NCBI RefSeq assembly: GCF_007559435.1
Contig: NZ_VMBP01000001.1
Span: 310,001-374,000, forward strand
Reading direction: 5' to 3'
Length of the DNA stretch: 64,000 bases
Source of the DNA: Ancylobacter moscoviensis
Lineage (GTDB): Bacteria > Pseudomonadota > Alphaproteobacteria > Rhizobiales > Xanthobacteraceae
The notes below the pieces were generated by a model. That model was not told the origin of the DNA. It saw nothing but the letters and a program-made list of their open reading frames with translations, and ran no database searches. This document shows positions 26,228-36,471 of the stretch, one piece after another. Position numbers and translations under genes: made by a program. How positions within the stretch are numbered: the stretch's first letter is position 1; each line of letters begins with the position of its first letter.

Positions 26228-27703
26228 ATGAGCACGCACGATTTCAAGCTCTATATCGACGGCGCCTTCGTCGAGGCGGGCGCCACCTTCGAAAGCACCG
26301 ATCCGGCCAGCGGCGAGGCCTGGGCCCGCATGCCCGCCGCCGACGCCGCCGATGTCGACCGTGCCGTGCGAGCGGCCCACCGCGCGCTCAACGATTCCGC
26401 CTGGGCCGAGCTTACCGCCACCCAGCGGGGCAAGCTGCTCACGAGGCTCGGCGACCTCATCGCGACCAACGCCGCCGAGCTTGCCGCGCTGGAGACCCGC
26501 GACACCGGCAAGATCATCCGCGAGACCAGCGCCCAGATCGGCTATGTCGCGGAATATTATCGCTATTTCGGCGGCCTCGCCGACAAGCTCGAAGGCGCCC
26601 ACCTGCCCGTCGACAAGGCGGACATGGAAGCCTATGTGCGCCGCGAGCCGATCGGCGTCGTCGCCGCCGTGGTGCCGTGGAACTCCCAGCTCATGCTGGC
26701 GGCGGTGAAGCTGGGCCCCGCCCTCGCGGCCGGCTGCACCGTGGTGCTGAAAGCCTCCGAAGACGGCCCCGCGCCGCTTCTCGCCATGGCCCGGCTGGTG
26801 CACGAGGCCGGTTTTCCGCCCGGCGTGGTCAACATCATCACCGGCTTCGGCGAGGAATGCGGACGCACGCTGACCGCCCATCCGCTCGTCGCGCGCGTCG
26901 CCTTCACCGGCGGCCCGTCCACCGCCCGCCACGTGGTGCGCAACACCGCCGAAAATCTCGCCTACACGACGCTGGAACTCGGCGGCAAGTCGCCGGTGCT
27001 GGTCTTCGAGGACGCCGATCTCGACAGCACCGCCAACGCGGTCATCGCCGGCATCTTCGCCGCCTCCGGCCAGAGCTGCGTCGCCGGCTCGCGCCTGCTG
27101 GTCCAGCGCTCCGTCCGCGACCGGATGCTCGCCATCCTCGCGGAAAAGGCCCGGCTGATCCGCATCGGCAACCCGCAAAATCGCGCCACCGAGATGGGGC
27201 CGCTCGCCACCGGGCGGCAGCTCGCCCATATCGAGGCCACGGTGGCGGCGAGCATAGCCGCCGGGGCGCGCCTCGTCACCGGCGGACGCCGACCGGAATC
27301 GCATCCCACCGGCAACTACTACGAGCCGACGATCCTGCTCTGCGCGGGCAACGAGGTGCCCTGCGCCGCCGAGGAGCTGTTCGGCCCGGTACTCAGCGTG
27401 ATCGCTTTCGACGACGAGGAAGAGGCGGTGGCGCTGGCGAACGACACCGCCTTCGGCCTGGCCTCGGGCGTCTTCACCGCCAGCCTCACCCGGGCGCACA
27501 GGATGATCCGCCGCCTGCACGCCGGTATCGTCTGGGTGAACACCTACCGGGCCGTCTCGCCCATCGTGCCCTTCGGCGGCTACGGCCAGTCCGGCCTCGG
27601 CCGTGAGGCGGGAGCGGAATCCATCCGCGACTACACCCGCACCAAATCGGTCTGGATCCGCACCTCGGACGAGCCCATCGCCGATCCCTTCGTGATGCGC
27701 TGA
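26228..27703 (+). CDS. NAD(P)-dependent aldehyde dehydrogenase
   Basis: This 491-residue enzyme has the standard aldehyde dehydrogenase catalytic set: N152 in VVPWNSQL, E250 in LELGGKSP, C284 in GQSCVAG, and a late EELFGPVL block. The ATG at 26228 lies eight bases after the stop of the monooxygenase gene; the open frame runs further upstream but only inside that gene. It oxidises an aldehyde to the acid with NAD(P)+. In this cluster it probably removes the aldehyde released by the monooxygenase/hydrolase steps. The length and KASEDGPAPLL block place it near betaine- or hydroxymuconic-type aldehyde dehydrogenases, but the substrate cannot be named. Confidence 0.92.
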   Translation: MSTHDFKLYIDGAFVEAGATFESTDPASGEAWARMPAADAADVDRAVRAAHRALNDSAWAELTATQRGKLLTRLGDLIATNAAELAALETRDTGKIIRETSAQIGYVAEYYRYFGGLADKLEGAHLPVDKADMEAYVRREPIGVVAAVVPWNSQLMLAAVKLGPALAAGCTVVLKASEDGPAPLLAMARLVHEAGFPPGVVNIITGFGEECGRTLTAHPLVARVAFTGGPSTARHVVRNTAENLAYTTLELGGKSPVLVFEDADLDSTANAVIAGIFAASGQSCVAGSRLLVQRSVRDRMLAILAEKARLIRIGNPQNRATEMGPLATGRQLAHIEATVAASIAAGARLVTGGRRPESHPTGNYYEPTILLCAGNEVPCAAEELFGPVLSVIAFDDEEEAVALANDTAFGLASGVFTASLTRAHRMIRRLHAGIVWVNTYRAVSPIVPFGGYGQSGLGREAGAESIRDYTRTKSVWIRTSDEPIADPFVMR

Positions 27704-27714
27704 GGAGACCCGCC

Positions 27715-28029
27715 ATGCTCTACGAGATGCGCACCTACCGGCTGAAGACCGGCGCCACGCCGGCTTATGTGAAGCTGGTCGAGGAGGAAGGCATCACCAT
27801 CCAGAAAAGCCATCTCGGCCAGCTGGTGGGCTACTTCACCAGCGAGATCGGCCCGCTCAACGAGATCGTTCATATCTGGGCCTATGCGAGCCTCGACGAC
27901 CGCGCGGCTCGCCGTGCCAGGCTCGCCGCGGATCCGGCGTGGCAGGCCTTCGGCCCCAAGATTCAGGCGCTGATCGAGGTGATGGAGAACAAGATTCTCC
28001 TGCCCACCTCCTTCTCGCCGCTGCCCTAA
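27715..28029 (+). CDS. NIPSNAP family protein
   Basis: This 104-residue protein is a single dimeric ferredoxin-like barrel of the NIPSNAP family, opening with MLYEMRTYRLKTG and containing QLVGYFTSEIGPLNE and VHIWAYASLDDRAARRA, the usual blocks. A GAGGAGA RBS lies just before the ATG and the gene starts 11 bases after the aldehyde dehydrogenase. Bacterial members often sit in catabolic operons beside monooxygenases and dehydrogenases and may stabilise a reactive intermediate or act as small isomerases. Their biochemistry is largely unsettled, so no reaction is proposed. Confidence 0.88.
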   Translation: MLYEMRTYRLKTGATPAYVKLVEEEGITIQKSHLGQLVGYFTSEIGPLNEIVHIWAYASLDDRAARRARLAADPAWQAFGPKIQALIEVMENKILLPTSFSPLP

Positions 28030-28089
28030 GACGAGAGCGCGAAAACGCGCCGCGTGCCGAACACAACCAGAGAACCACAGGGGAATAAC

Positions 28090-29124
28090 ATGTCTCGCAC
28101 GTCCAAGATCGGCTGGATCGGAGGTCTGGCCCTCGGTGCGCTCGTCGCCGGCGCAGGCCTCGGCATCGCCCAGTCCGGCTCCATCGTCTTCACCAGCTGG
28201 GGCGGCACCACGCAGGACGCCCAGAAGCAGAGCTGGGCCGTGCCCTTCACCAAGAAGACCGGCATTGCCGTGAAGCAGGACGGGCCGACCGACTACGGAA
28301 AATTCAAGGCCATGGTCGAGAGCGGCAATGTCAGCTGGGACGTCGTCGACGTCGATGGCGACTTCGCCGCCGCGGCCGCCAAGGACGGGCTCCTGGAACC
28401 GATCGACTTCAGCGTGGTCCAGCGCGCGGACCTCGATCCGCGCTTCGTCTCCGACATGGCCGTGGGAAGCTTCTATTATTCCTTCGTGCTCGGCTTCAAT
28501 CCGGCCAGTTTCGGCGAGAAGGCACCCAAGAGCTGGGCCGACGTGTTCGACACCAAGACCTTCCCCGGCAAGCGTACCTTCTACAAATGGTCCACCCCGG
28601 GCGTGCTGGAGATCGCGCTGCTGGCCGACGGCGTGCCGGCCGACAAGCTCTATCCGCTCGACCTCGACCGCGCCTTCAAGAAGCTCGACACCATCAAGGC
28701 GGATATCGTCTGGTGGGGCACCGGCGCGCAGTCGCAGCAGCTTCTCGCTTCCGGCGAGGCGCCGATCGGCCAGTTCTGGAACGGGCGCCTCTTCGCGCTC
28801 GAGCAGGGCGGCACCAAGGTCGGCATCTCCTGGGAGCAGAACCTGACCGCCGCCGACATGCTGGTGGTGCCGAAGGGTTCGAAGAACAAGGAGGCGGCGA
28901 TGAAGTTCCTCGCCGAGGCGACCAGCCCCGAAGGCCAGGCAAGCTTCGCCACCGACAGCGGCTACGCGCCCATCAACCTGAAGTCGCCGGCCCTCATGCC
29001 GAAGAATGTCGCCGCCGATCTGCCGGACCAGCACACCGCCTCGCAGATCAACCTCGACATGGGGTACTGGGCCGCGCACCGCGACGAGATCGGCAAGCGC
29101 TGGTACGCTTGGCAGGCTCAGTAG
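28090..29124 (+). CDS. Spermidine/putrescine-type ABC transporter substrate-binding protein (PotD-like)
   Basis: This 344-residue periplasmic protein has a signal peptide in the first 27 residues (hydrophobic GGLALGALVAGAGLG, cleavage near IAQ-SG). The mature protein begins with SIVFTSWGGTTQDAQK, a common PotD/extracellular family-1 opening. The ATG at 28090 has a GGGGA RBS; the frame is open 12 codons further up but the leader would then lack a normal start. It is the first gene of a four-gene transporter set. Members bind polyamines but also other small cations and amino-acid-like compounds, so the ligand is probably the substrate of the oxidative cluster upstream. Confidence 0.9.
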   Translation: MSRTSKIGWIGGLALGALVAGAGLGIAQSGSIVFTSWGGTTQDAQKQSWAVPFTKKTGIAVKQDGPTDYGKFKAMVESGNVSWDVVDVDGDFAAAAAKDGLLEPIDFSVVQRADLDPRFVSDMAVGSFYYSFVLGFNPASFGEKAPKSWADVFDTKTFPGKRTFYKWSTPGVLEIALLADGVPADKLYPLDLDRAFKKLDTIKADIVWWGTGAQSQQLLASGEAPIGQFWNGRLFALEQGGTKVGISWEQNLTAADMLVVPKGSKNKEAAMKFLAEATSPEGQASFATDSGYAPINLKSPALMPKNVAADLPDQHTASQINLDMGYWAAHRDEIGKRWYAWQAQ

Positions 29125-29183
29125 GCCGGCAAGCATTCATCACGCCGCGATGCCCGTGCCGACGCGCGGGCATCCATCGCCTT

Positions 29184-29207
29184 CCCGGCCCGGTTCCACG
29201 GGCCGGG
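29184..29207 (+). other. Hairpin between the binding protein and permease genes
   Basis: Perfect nine-base arms CCCGGCCCG (29184-29192) and CGGGCCGGG (29199-29207) flank a six-base loop. No U-run follows. Such hairpins after binding-protein genes commonly protect the upstream mRNA and lower expression of the permease genes. Confidence 0.5.
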
Positions 29208-29236
29208 TCGCCTTCGAGCCCTTTCGACGAGCGCCC

Positions 29237-30115
29237 ATGACCGTGACCGACGCCACGACCAGCACCGCTCCGCACGCGCCATCCGCCTCGTCGCGCCGCG
29301 CCGCCCGCGGTTTCGCGCCGGTGACGCCGGCCCTGGCGCTGGTGGTGTTCGTCTTCGTGCTGCCGGTGCTCGCGCTCCTGCTGCGCAGCGTGCTGGAGCC
29401 GCAGCCGGGTCTGCAGAACTATGAGGCCTTCTTCGCCTCCACCACCTATCTGAAGGTGCTCGGCAACACCTTCCTCGTCGCCGGCACGGTGACGGTGGTG
29501 ACCGTGCTGCTGGGTTTCCCGGTGGCGTGGTTCCTCGCCATCGCACCGGGATTCTGGTCGCGCCTCCTGTTCGCCATCGTCATCCTGTCGATGTGGACCA
29601 ACCTGCTGGCGCGCACCTATGCCTGGATGGTGCTGCTCCAGCGCACGGGCATCATCAACCGCACGCTGATCGACCTCGGGCTCATCTCCGGGCCGCTGCC
29701 GCTGATCAACAACCTCGTCGGCGTCACCATCGGCATGACCTACATCATGCTGCCCTTCATGATCCTGCCGCTGCACGCCACCATCCGCTCCATCGACCCC
29801 ACCGTGTTCCAGGCGGCGGCGCTGTGCGGGGCGAGCCGTTGGCAGGCCTTCACGCGGGTGATGCTGCCGCTCACCGCCTCCGGCATCGCCGCCGGCGCGC
29901 TGATGGTGTTCGTCATGTCGCTCGGCTACTTCATCACCCCGGCGCTGCTGGGCGGCACCTCCAACATGATGCTGGCGGAGCTGATCGCCCAGCTCGTGCA
30001 GTCGCTGCTCGACTGGGGACTGGCGGGGGCCGCAGCGCTGATCCTGCTGACCATCACGCTCGCCATCTATCTCGTCCAGCTGCGCTTCTTCGGCTTCGGA
30101 CAGGCGAGGAGCTGA
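29237..30115 (+). CDS. ABC transporter permease (PotB-like)
   Basis: This 292-residue inner-membrane protein is a polyamine-type permease. A cytoplasmic tail of about 35 residues precedes roughly six helices, beginning with PALALVVFVFVLPVLALLL. The EAA-type coupling loop is in FQAAALCGASRWQAFTRVMLPL. The ATG at 29237 lies after a 112-bp gap that holds a hairpin; the frame is open upstream but that part reads through the hairpin and has no RBS. It is followed after three bases by the second permease. Together they form the membrane channel for the PotD-like binding protein. Confidence 0.9.
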   Translation: MTVTDATTSTAPHAPSASSRRAARGFAPVTPALALVVFVFVLPVLALLLRSVLEPQPGLQNYEAFFASTTYLKVLGNTFLVAGTVTVVTVLLGFPVAWFLAIAPGFWSRLLFAIVILSMWTNLLARTYAWMVLLQRTGIINRTLIDLGLISGPLPLINNLVGVTIGMTYIMLPFMILPLHATIRSIDPTVFQAAALCGASRWQAFTRVMLPLTASGIAAGALMVFVMSLGYFITPALLGGTSNMMLAELIAQLVQSLLDWGLAGAAALILLTITLAIYLVQLRFFGFGQARS

Positions 30116-30118
30116 CCC

Positions 30119-30915
30119 ATGCTGCTCGATTTTTCCCGTCTCGGCGGCTGGCGCGTCGCCCTCATCCTCATCGCGCTGCTGGTCGGCGCCTATCTGCTGC
30201 TGCCGATCCTGCTCATCGTCGCGCTGTCCTTCGGCTCCTCGCAATGGCTGCAGTTCCCGCCGCCCGGCTGGACGCTGCGCTGGTACGAGGAGCTGTTCGA
30301 CGATCCCGAATGGATCGCCTCCTTCCTCACCAGCTTCCAGATCGCCGCCGTCGTCACCGTGCTGTCGGTTCTGATCGGGCTGATGGCCTCCTTCGGCCTC
30401 ACCCGCGGCACCTTCCGCGGCCGGGAGGCGCTGCGCGCGCTGTTCCTCACCCCGATGATCCTGCCGGTGGTGGTGCTGGCGGTGGCGCTCTACGCCTTCT
30501 TCCTGCGCCTCCATCTCAACGGCACTTTCGTCGGCTTCGTGCTGGCGCACCTGGTCATCGCGCTGCCCTTCTCGATCATCGCCATCTCCAACGCGCTGGA
30601 GCGCTTCGACCGCGACATCGAGACCGCCGCCATCGTCTGCGGCGCCAGCCCGCTGGAAGCCAAGATCCGCGTCACACTGCCCGGCATCCGCCTCGGCCTC
30701 GTCAGCGCGGCGATCTTCTCCTTCCTCGCCTCCTGGGACGAGGTGGTCATCGCCATCTTCATGGCGAGCCCGGACCTCCAGACCCTGCCGGTGCGCATCT
30801 TCGGCACGCTGCGGCAGGACCTCTCGCCGGTCATCGCCGCCGTCTCGACAATCCTCATCGCCCTGACCGCCGCCCTCATGGCGCTCGCCGCCCTCCTGCG
30901 CAAGGACGCCCGCTC

Positions 30916-30919
<4 letters not shown>
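30119..30919 (+). CDS. ABC transporter permease (PotC-like)
   Basis: This 266-residue second permease has about six helices and the EAA loop IETAAIVCGASPLEAKIRVTLP. SFLASWDEVVIAIFM is a hallmark of the PotC branch. A GAGGAG RBS overlaps the end of the PotB-like gene, and its stop overlaps the ATPase start by four bases (ATGA). It should pair with the PotB-like protein as a heterodimer in the inner membrane. Confidence 0.91.
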
Positions 30920-31995
<1,076 letters not shown>

Positions 31996-32030
31996 GTGCC
32001 GCGCCAGGACGCCGGTAGATCCCTGGTTAA

Positions 32031-32052
32031 AGGGGCGGGCGTGCCCGCCCCT
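32031..32052. terminator. Hairpin between converging genes
   Basis: Ten-base arms AGGGGCGGGC and GCCCGCCCCT at 32031-32040 and 32043-32052 meet with a two-base centre, so the real loop is about four bases. It lies between the 3' ends of the PotA-like and ThDP genes. There is no long U-run on either strand, so it is a possible rather than certain bidirectional terminator. Confidence 0.5.
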
Positions 32053-32059
32053 CGCGGGC

Positions 32060-33832
32060 CTACGCCAGGGTGGGCGAGGTCTTCCAGTCGCGCAGCTTGT
32101 AGACCGTGCCGGGGCGCGGGCGTGGGGTATCGCCGCCTTCGCGCATGCGGCGCTTGAAGGAGTGGATGGGCGTGGCGAGATCGTCGATGCGGAACTCCAC
32201 CACCGAGGGGCCGTCATAGGCGAAGGCCGCATCCAGAGCGGGGCCGATCTCGTCCGGCTTCTCCACATAGAACGCCTTCAGCCCCAGCCCGGCCGCCGCC
32301 TCGGCGAAGCTCGGGTGGCAGCTCTGGCTCTCCAGCAGCGCCGACTGGACGTTCTTGAAGAAGATCTCCTGCCAGAGCTGGATCCAGCCCAGCCGGCCGT
32401 TGTTCAGCACAATGTTGACCACGCGCTGGTTCTGCTGGACCTGCGTCGCCAGCTCGCCGATCGTGTAGGAGAAGGCGCCGTCGCCGGCCACCGTCACGAT
32501 GCGCGCGTCGGGCCGCGTCGCCGCCGCGCCGATGGCCGCCGGGGTGGAATAGCCGAGGCCGCCCTGCCCGCGCGCATAGAGGAACTGGCGGCCGGCCTTG
32601 CGCGCCGGCAGGAAGTTGGCGATCCAGCCGGCCGAGAAGCTGGCGTCGGAGACCACGATGTCGTCCTCCGACAGCCGCTCGGCGAGCGCCGCCATGACGC
32701 GGGGCGGGTTGAGCGGCAGCTGCTCGCTGGCGATCTCCTCGCGCTTCTGCGCCTCGCCGGCTTCCTTGACCTCGGCGATGCGCGCCATCCAGGCGGGGTG
32801 GCTCTGCGGTTCGAGCGAACGGTCGATCAGGCGCAGGGCCTCGCGCACGTCGCCGAACAGCGAGACGGTCGGCCTGAAGGTGCGGCCATGCTCGTTAGGG
32901 TCGGCGTCGATGGTGATGGTCGCCTGCTCCGGCAGCGGCAGCGTCCAGTTCATCGCCGTGTTCTGGCTGGCCTTGGAGCCGCACCAGATCACCAGATCGG
33001 CTTCCTTGATCAGCTCGATCGCCGCCCAGGAGCCGAGCGGGTTGAGCGTGCCGGCGGCATAGGGCAGCGTCTCCGGCACCGAGCCACGCCCGGTCAGGCT
33101 GGTCACCACGAGCCCCTGCAGCTTCTCGGCGACCCGCCCGACCTCCGCCGTGGCGTCGGCCCCGTGGACGCCGCCGCCGCAGACCAGCGCCGGGCGCTTC
33201 GAGCGCGCGATCAGCGCCACGGCGTCGGCCACCGCCTCGCCGGTCGGCGCGGCGCGCACGAAGGGCGCCTGGATCGCCCTGTCGTCGATGGCGACCTTGA
33301 CGAGGTTCTCGTCCCATTCGGCGTCGAAGATGTCGTGCGGGATGATCAGCGCCACCGGGCCCGGCCGCGGCGAGGTCGCTACCCGGAAGGCGGTGCGGAT
33401 CATCTCCGGCAGGGCCGTCACCGAGGGAACCAGCCAGGAATCCTTGGTGATGGTCTTGAAGAAGGAGAGCTGGTCGAAGCCCTGGCTGGCGATGCCCTTC
33501 TCCTTCAGCGTCAGCCAGTCGAGCGGCAGCTCGCCGACGATGCCGATCATCGGCACCGAGGCGTTGAGCGCCTCGATGAAGCCGGCCGGCAGCAGGTTGG
33601 CGCCGGGACCGACGGTCACGTCGCACACGCCGGGCTTGCCGGTGAGCCGCGCATAGGCGTCGGCGGCATAGGCGGCGTTGCGCTCGTCGCGCATCAGCAC
33701 GTGGCGGATGCGGTTGCTCCGCCGCGAAATGCCGTCATGCAGCGCCGTGGTCTGCCCGCCCGGCATGCCGAAGACCAGCTCGACGCCGTATTGCGCCAGC
33801 ATTTCGGCGACCAGATCTCCGATGTGAGCCAT
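32060..33832 (-). CDS. Thiamine diphosphate-dependent enzyme, acetolactate synthase-like
   Basis: This 590-residue protein has the three-domain layout of the acetolactate synthase family. The activating glutamate is E50 in LMRDERNAAYAA. The C-terminal ThDP/Mg motif opens with VAGDGAFSYTIGEL and ends with VLNNGRLGWI. The middle domain at about 190-330 binds no recognisable FAD-specific block. It is the last gene of the minus-strand sugar/polyol cluster, 90 bases after the FGGY kinase. No small regulatory subunit is adjacent, so a role in branched-chain amino acid synthesis is unlikely. It may decarboxylate or ligate a 2-oxo or keto-sugar product of the pathway. It is a distant relative, not a recent copy, of the ThDP enzyme at 2455-4125. 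Confidence 0.88.
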   Translation of the reverse strand: MAHIGDLVAEMLAQYGVELVFGMPGGQTTALHDGISRRSNRIRHVLMRDERNAAYAADAYARLTGKPGVCDVTVGPGANLLPAGFIEALNASVPMIGIVGELPLDWLTLKEKGIASQGFDQLSFFKTITKDSWLVPSVTALPEMIRTAFRVATSPRPGPVALIIPHDIFDAEWDENLVKVAIDDRAIQAPFVRAAPTGEAVADAVALIARSKRPALVCGGGVHGADATAEVGRVAEKLQGLVVTSLTGRGSVPETLPYAAGTLNPLGSWAAIELIKEADLVIWCGSKASQNTAMNWTLPLPEQATITIDADPNEHGRTFRPTVSLFGDVREALRLIDRSLEPQSHPAWMARIAEVKEAGEAQKREEIASEQLPLNPPRVMAALAERLSEDDIVVSDASFSAGWIANFLPARKAGRQFLYARGQGGLGYSTPAAIGAAATRPDARIVTVAGDGAFSYTIGELATQVQQNQRVVNIVLNNGRLGWIQLWQEIFFKNVQSALLESQSCHPSFAEAAAGLGLKAFYVEKPDEIGPALDAAFAYDGPSVVEFRIDDLATPIHSFKRRMREGGDTPRPRPGTVYKLRDWKTSPTLA

Positions 33833-33922
33833 GTGTCCTGTACTCCAGATAGGGACCGTTGCCGTCCGGGTCGGACGGGAGGGATAGGGATGGGCGACGC
33901 CGGCCGGGAGGGGCCGGAGGGA

Positions 33923-35473
33923 TCAGGCCGGCACGGCGCGCTCGCGCACCTTGGCGTGCATGAGCGGGGCGAGCGCGACATGGGTCGCCCGGTAGTCCTC
34001 GAAGATCGAGGCGTAGCGCGCGCCGGCCTCGCGGTCGGGCTCGATCACGAAATCCTCGCGGACCATCGCTCCGGCGCCTTCCGGCAGGTCGCGGAACGCG
34101 CCGCCCCCGACCGCCGCCACGATGGCCGAGCCGAAGGCCGACGCCTCGCTCACCTGCGGCACGTTGATCGGCACGCCGCTGACATCGGCGTGCATCTGCA
34201 GCAGGAAGCGGCTGCGCACCGTGCCGCCGCAGGCGGTGAGGGAGCTCACCGCGATGTCGTTGGCCGACAGCGTGCGCAGGATGTTCTCGGTGCCGTAGGC
34301 GACGGATTCGATCAGCGCCCGCAGGATGTGGTCGGGCGAGTGCTTGAGCGTGAGGCCCCAGATGGCGCCGCGCAGGTCGTAGTCGGTGTAGGGGTTGCGG
34401 TTGCCCTGCCAGAAGTCGAGCGCCACCAGCCCCTCGGCGCCGATCGGTATGCCGGCGGCGCGCGCGATCATCGCGGTGTAGGGATCCTCGCCATGGCACA
34501 GCGCGGTGCCGAAATGGTCGTGCCACCACTTGATGATGGAGCCCGAGGAGACCTGCCCGCCCTCCAGCACATAGAGACCGGGAACCACGCAGTCGGGATG
34601 CGGGCCGAACAGACCCGGCACCTCGCCGGGCTGGTCGGTCACGCTCAGCACGAGATGCGACGATCCGGTGATGAAGGCGGTGCGGCCGGGCCGGCACACG
34701 TCGAGCCCGACCATCGCCACATAGGCGTCGGTGCCGCCGCAGACCACCAGCGTGCGGCGGCCCAGCCCCATGGTCTCGGCGACGTCGGCCGCCACCGGCC
34801 CGATCGGCGCGCCGAGCGCCAGCACGTCGGAAGGAAAGCGTTCGGTGATGCCGGCGAGCCCGATGCGCTCGAAGAAGCCGGTCGGCCAGCCGCCGGCGAG
34901 GCCGCCGTGGAACCAGCGGTTGCTCGCCTGATTGAGGCCGAGCGTCAGCCGCCCGGAGAGACGGTAGGCGATGTAGTCCGCCATCTCGACGAACCAGCGC
35001 GTGCGCGCGAACAGCTCCGGCTGGTTCTCCTTGATCCAGAGGATGCGGGGGATCATCCACTCCGCGCTCACCCCCGCCCGGCAGCGGGCCAGGGCCGGAT
35101 CGCCGCATTGGGACATGCGGCGGGCCTGGGCGGAGGCGCGGGTGTCCATCCAGAGAATGGCCGGGCCGAGGGGCTGGCCGGCTTCGTCGAGCGCCACGAG
35201 GGTGCTCGACGTGCCGTCGGCCGAGATGGCGAGGATGTCGTCCGGTGCGGCGCCGGCGCGCGCCACCGCCTCGCGCACCGCGGCGCAGGCGGCCTCCCAC
35301 CAGTCGGCGGGGTTCTGCTCGGTCCAGCCCGGCCTCGGGTGGGTGGTGGGATAGTTGCTCGTCGCCGTGCCGCGCACATGGCCGGCGAGATCCGACACGA
35401 TGGCGCGGGCGCCGCCGGTGCCGCAATCGAGCCCCACCACGAGGGGACCGGTCGCCCGGGGATGCATGTTCAT
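33923..35473 (-). CDS. FGGY-family carbohydrate kinase (ribulokinase/erythritol-kinase-like)
   Basis: This 516-residue kinase has FGGY_N and FGGY_C domains. The phosphate loop is GLDCGTGGARAI near residues 14-25, and the C-terminal nucleotide site includes SLTACGGTVRSRFLLQ. The block EWMIPRILWIKENQPELF resembles ribulokinase and erythritol kinase more than xylulokinase or glycerol kinase. Its ATG overlaps the stop of the upstream permease (ATGA), which fixes the start at 35473. It should phosphorylate the sugar or polyol brought in by the ABC transporter with ATP. The precise substrate, whether a ketopentose or a tetritol, cannot be told from sequence. Confidence 0.88.
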   Translation of the reverse strand: MNMHPRATGPLVVGLDCGTGGARAIVSDLAGHVRGTATSNYPTTHPRPGWTEQNPADWWEAACAAVREAVARAGAAPDDILAISADGTSSTLVALDEAGQPLGPAILWMDTRASAQARRMSQCGDPALARCRAGVSAEWMIPRILWIKENQPELFARTRWFVEMADYIAYRLSGRLTLGLNQASNRWFHGGLAGGWPTGFFERIGLAGITERFPSDVLALGAPIGPVAADVAETMGLGRRTLVVCGGTDAYVAMVGLDVCRPGRTAFITGSSHLVLSVTDQPGEVPGLFGPHPDCVVPGLYVLEGGQVSSGSIIKWWHDHFGTALCHGEDPYTAMIARAAGIPIGAEGLVALDFWQGNRNPYTDYDLRGAIWGLTLKHSPDHILRALIESVAYGTENILRTLSANDIAVSSLTACGGTVRSRFLLQMHADVSGVPINVPQVSEASAFGSAIVAAVGGGAFRDLPEGAGAMVREDFVIEPDREAGARYASIFEDYRATHVALAPLMHAKVRERAVPA

Positions 35474-36471
35474 GACCGTCCCCCCTTGGCGAAGCCGTCC
35501 AGCGCCCGCCCCATGCGTACGGCCATGGCGACGCCGGCGAGCAGCAACGCGCCCTTGATGATCTCGCGCTGATAATCCGGCCATCCGAGCAGGGCGCCGC
35601 CGCTCACCAGCACCGCCAGCAGCAGCACGGCGGTGGCGGTGCCGATCACGTTGGGCCGGCCGATGCGGATCATCATGCCGCCGAGGAAGACGGCGGTGAG
35701 CCCGTCGATGAAGTAGGAACTGCCGATCATCGGCTGGCCGGAGGACAGGCTCGCCGCCAGCAGCACCCCCGCGACCGAGGCGCAGACGCCGCTGATCAGA
35801 TAGACAAGCACCAGCAGGCGGTGGACGGGGACGCCGACATCGACCAGCGCCTCCTCGTTCTGCTCGGCGGCGTAGATGTAGTGGCCGAAGGTCAGCCGCT
35901 CCTGCATCCACCACGCCACCGCGTAGAGCACGGCGACGAAGAGCGCGATGAGCGGCACCGGGCCGAGACGGGCGGCGAGGAAATCGCCGAGCAGCCCGGT
36001 ATCGTCGATGCGGATCGAGGTGCCCGCGCCGATGGCCGCCGCCGCGGAGGCGCACACGCCGCCGGTCGCGATGGTGGTGATCAGCGGGGAGAGGCGCATC
36101 CGGCCGACGAGGACGCCGTTGACCAGCCCCACGACGGCGCCGATGGCGATGCCGCACAGCGCCGCCAGCGCCCAGCCGCTGCCCTGCGCGAGCAGGCCGG
36201 CAGTCGTCATGTTGGCGAGGGCGGCGATCTGCATGAAGCTGACGTCGATCTTGCCGGCCGCGATCACCCAGGTCAGCCCGAGCACCATGATCGCCATGAT
36301 GCTGGCACTGCGCAGGATGGTGACGATGTTGCCGCTGTCGAGCATCTGCGGCCGCCCCGCCGCGAAAGCGAGAAGGCTGGCGATCAGCGCGAGCAGCAGC
36401 CACCAGCGGCCGATGGCTCTGAAGCCGGCAAAGGACATCTGCGGACGCATGGGCGAGGAAATCTCGGTCAC
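35470..36471 (-). CDS. Sugar ABC transporter permease (RbsC-like), first of two
   Basis: This 333-residue inner-membrane protein is a ribose-type (BPD_transp_2) permease with eight to ten helices and the motif ADVGVPVH-like in the cytoplasmic loop, plus SSYFIDGLTAVFLGGMMIRIG near the end. The start is a GTG that overlaps the stop of the upstream permease (GTGA), which makes it more likely than the ATG seven codons in. It differs clearly in sequence from the next permease, so the two probably form a heterodimeric channel. Confidence 0.88.
   Translation of the reverse strand: MTEISSPMRPQMSFAGFRAIGRWWLLLALIASLLAFAAGRPQMLDSGNIVTILRSASIMAIMVLGLTWVIAAGKIDVSFMQIAALANMTTAGLLAQGSGWALAALCGIAIGAVVGLVNGVLVGRMRLSPLITTIATGGVCASAAAAIGAGTSIRIDDTGLLGDFLAARLGPVPLIALFVAVLYAVAWWMQERLTFGHYIYAAEQNEEALVDVGVPVHRLLVLVYLISGVCASVAGVLLAASLSSGQPMIGSSYFIDGLTAVFLGGMMIRIGRPNVIGTATAVLLLAVLVSGGALLGWPDYQREIIKGALLLAGVAMAVRMGRALDGFAKGGRS

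Noticed and set aside
33923-36403. Single 826-residue product from the kinase frame
   Set aside because: The first 310 codons are a shadow of the RbsC-like permease. The kinase begins at 35473 with an ATGA overlap.
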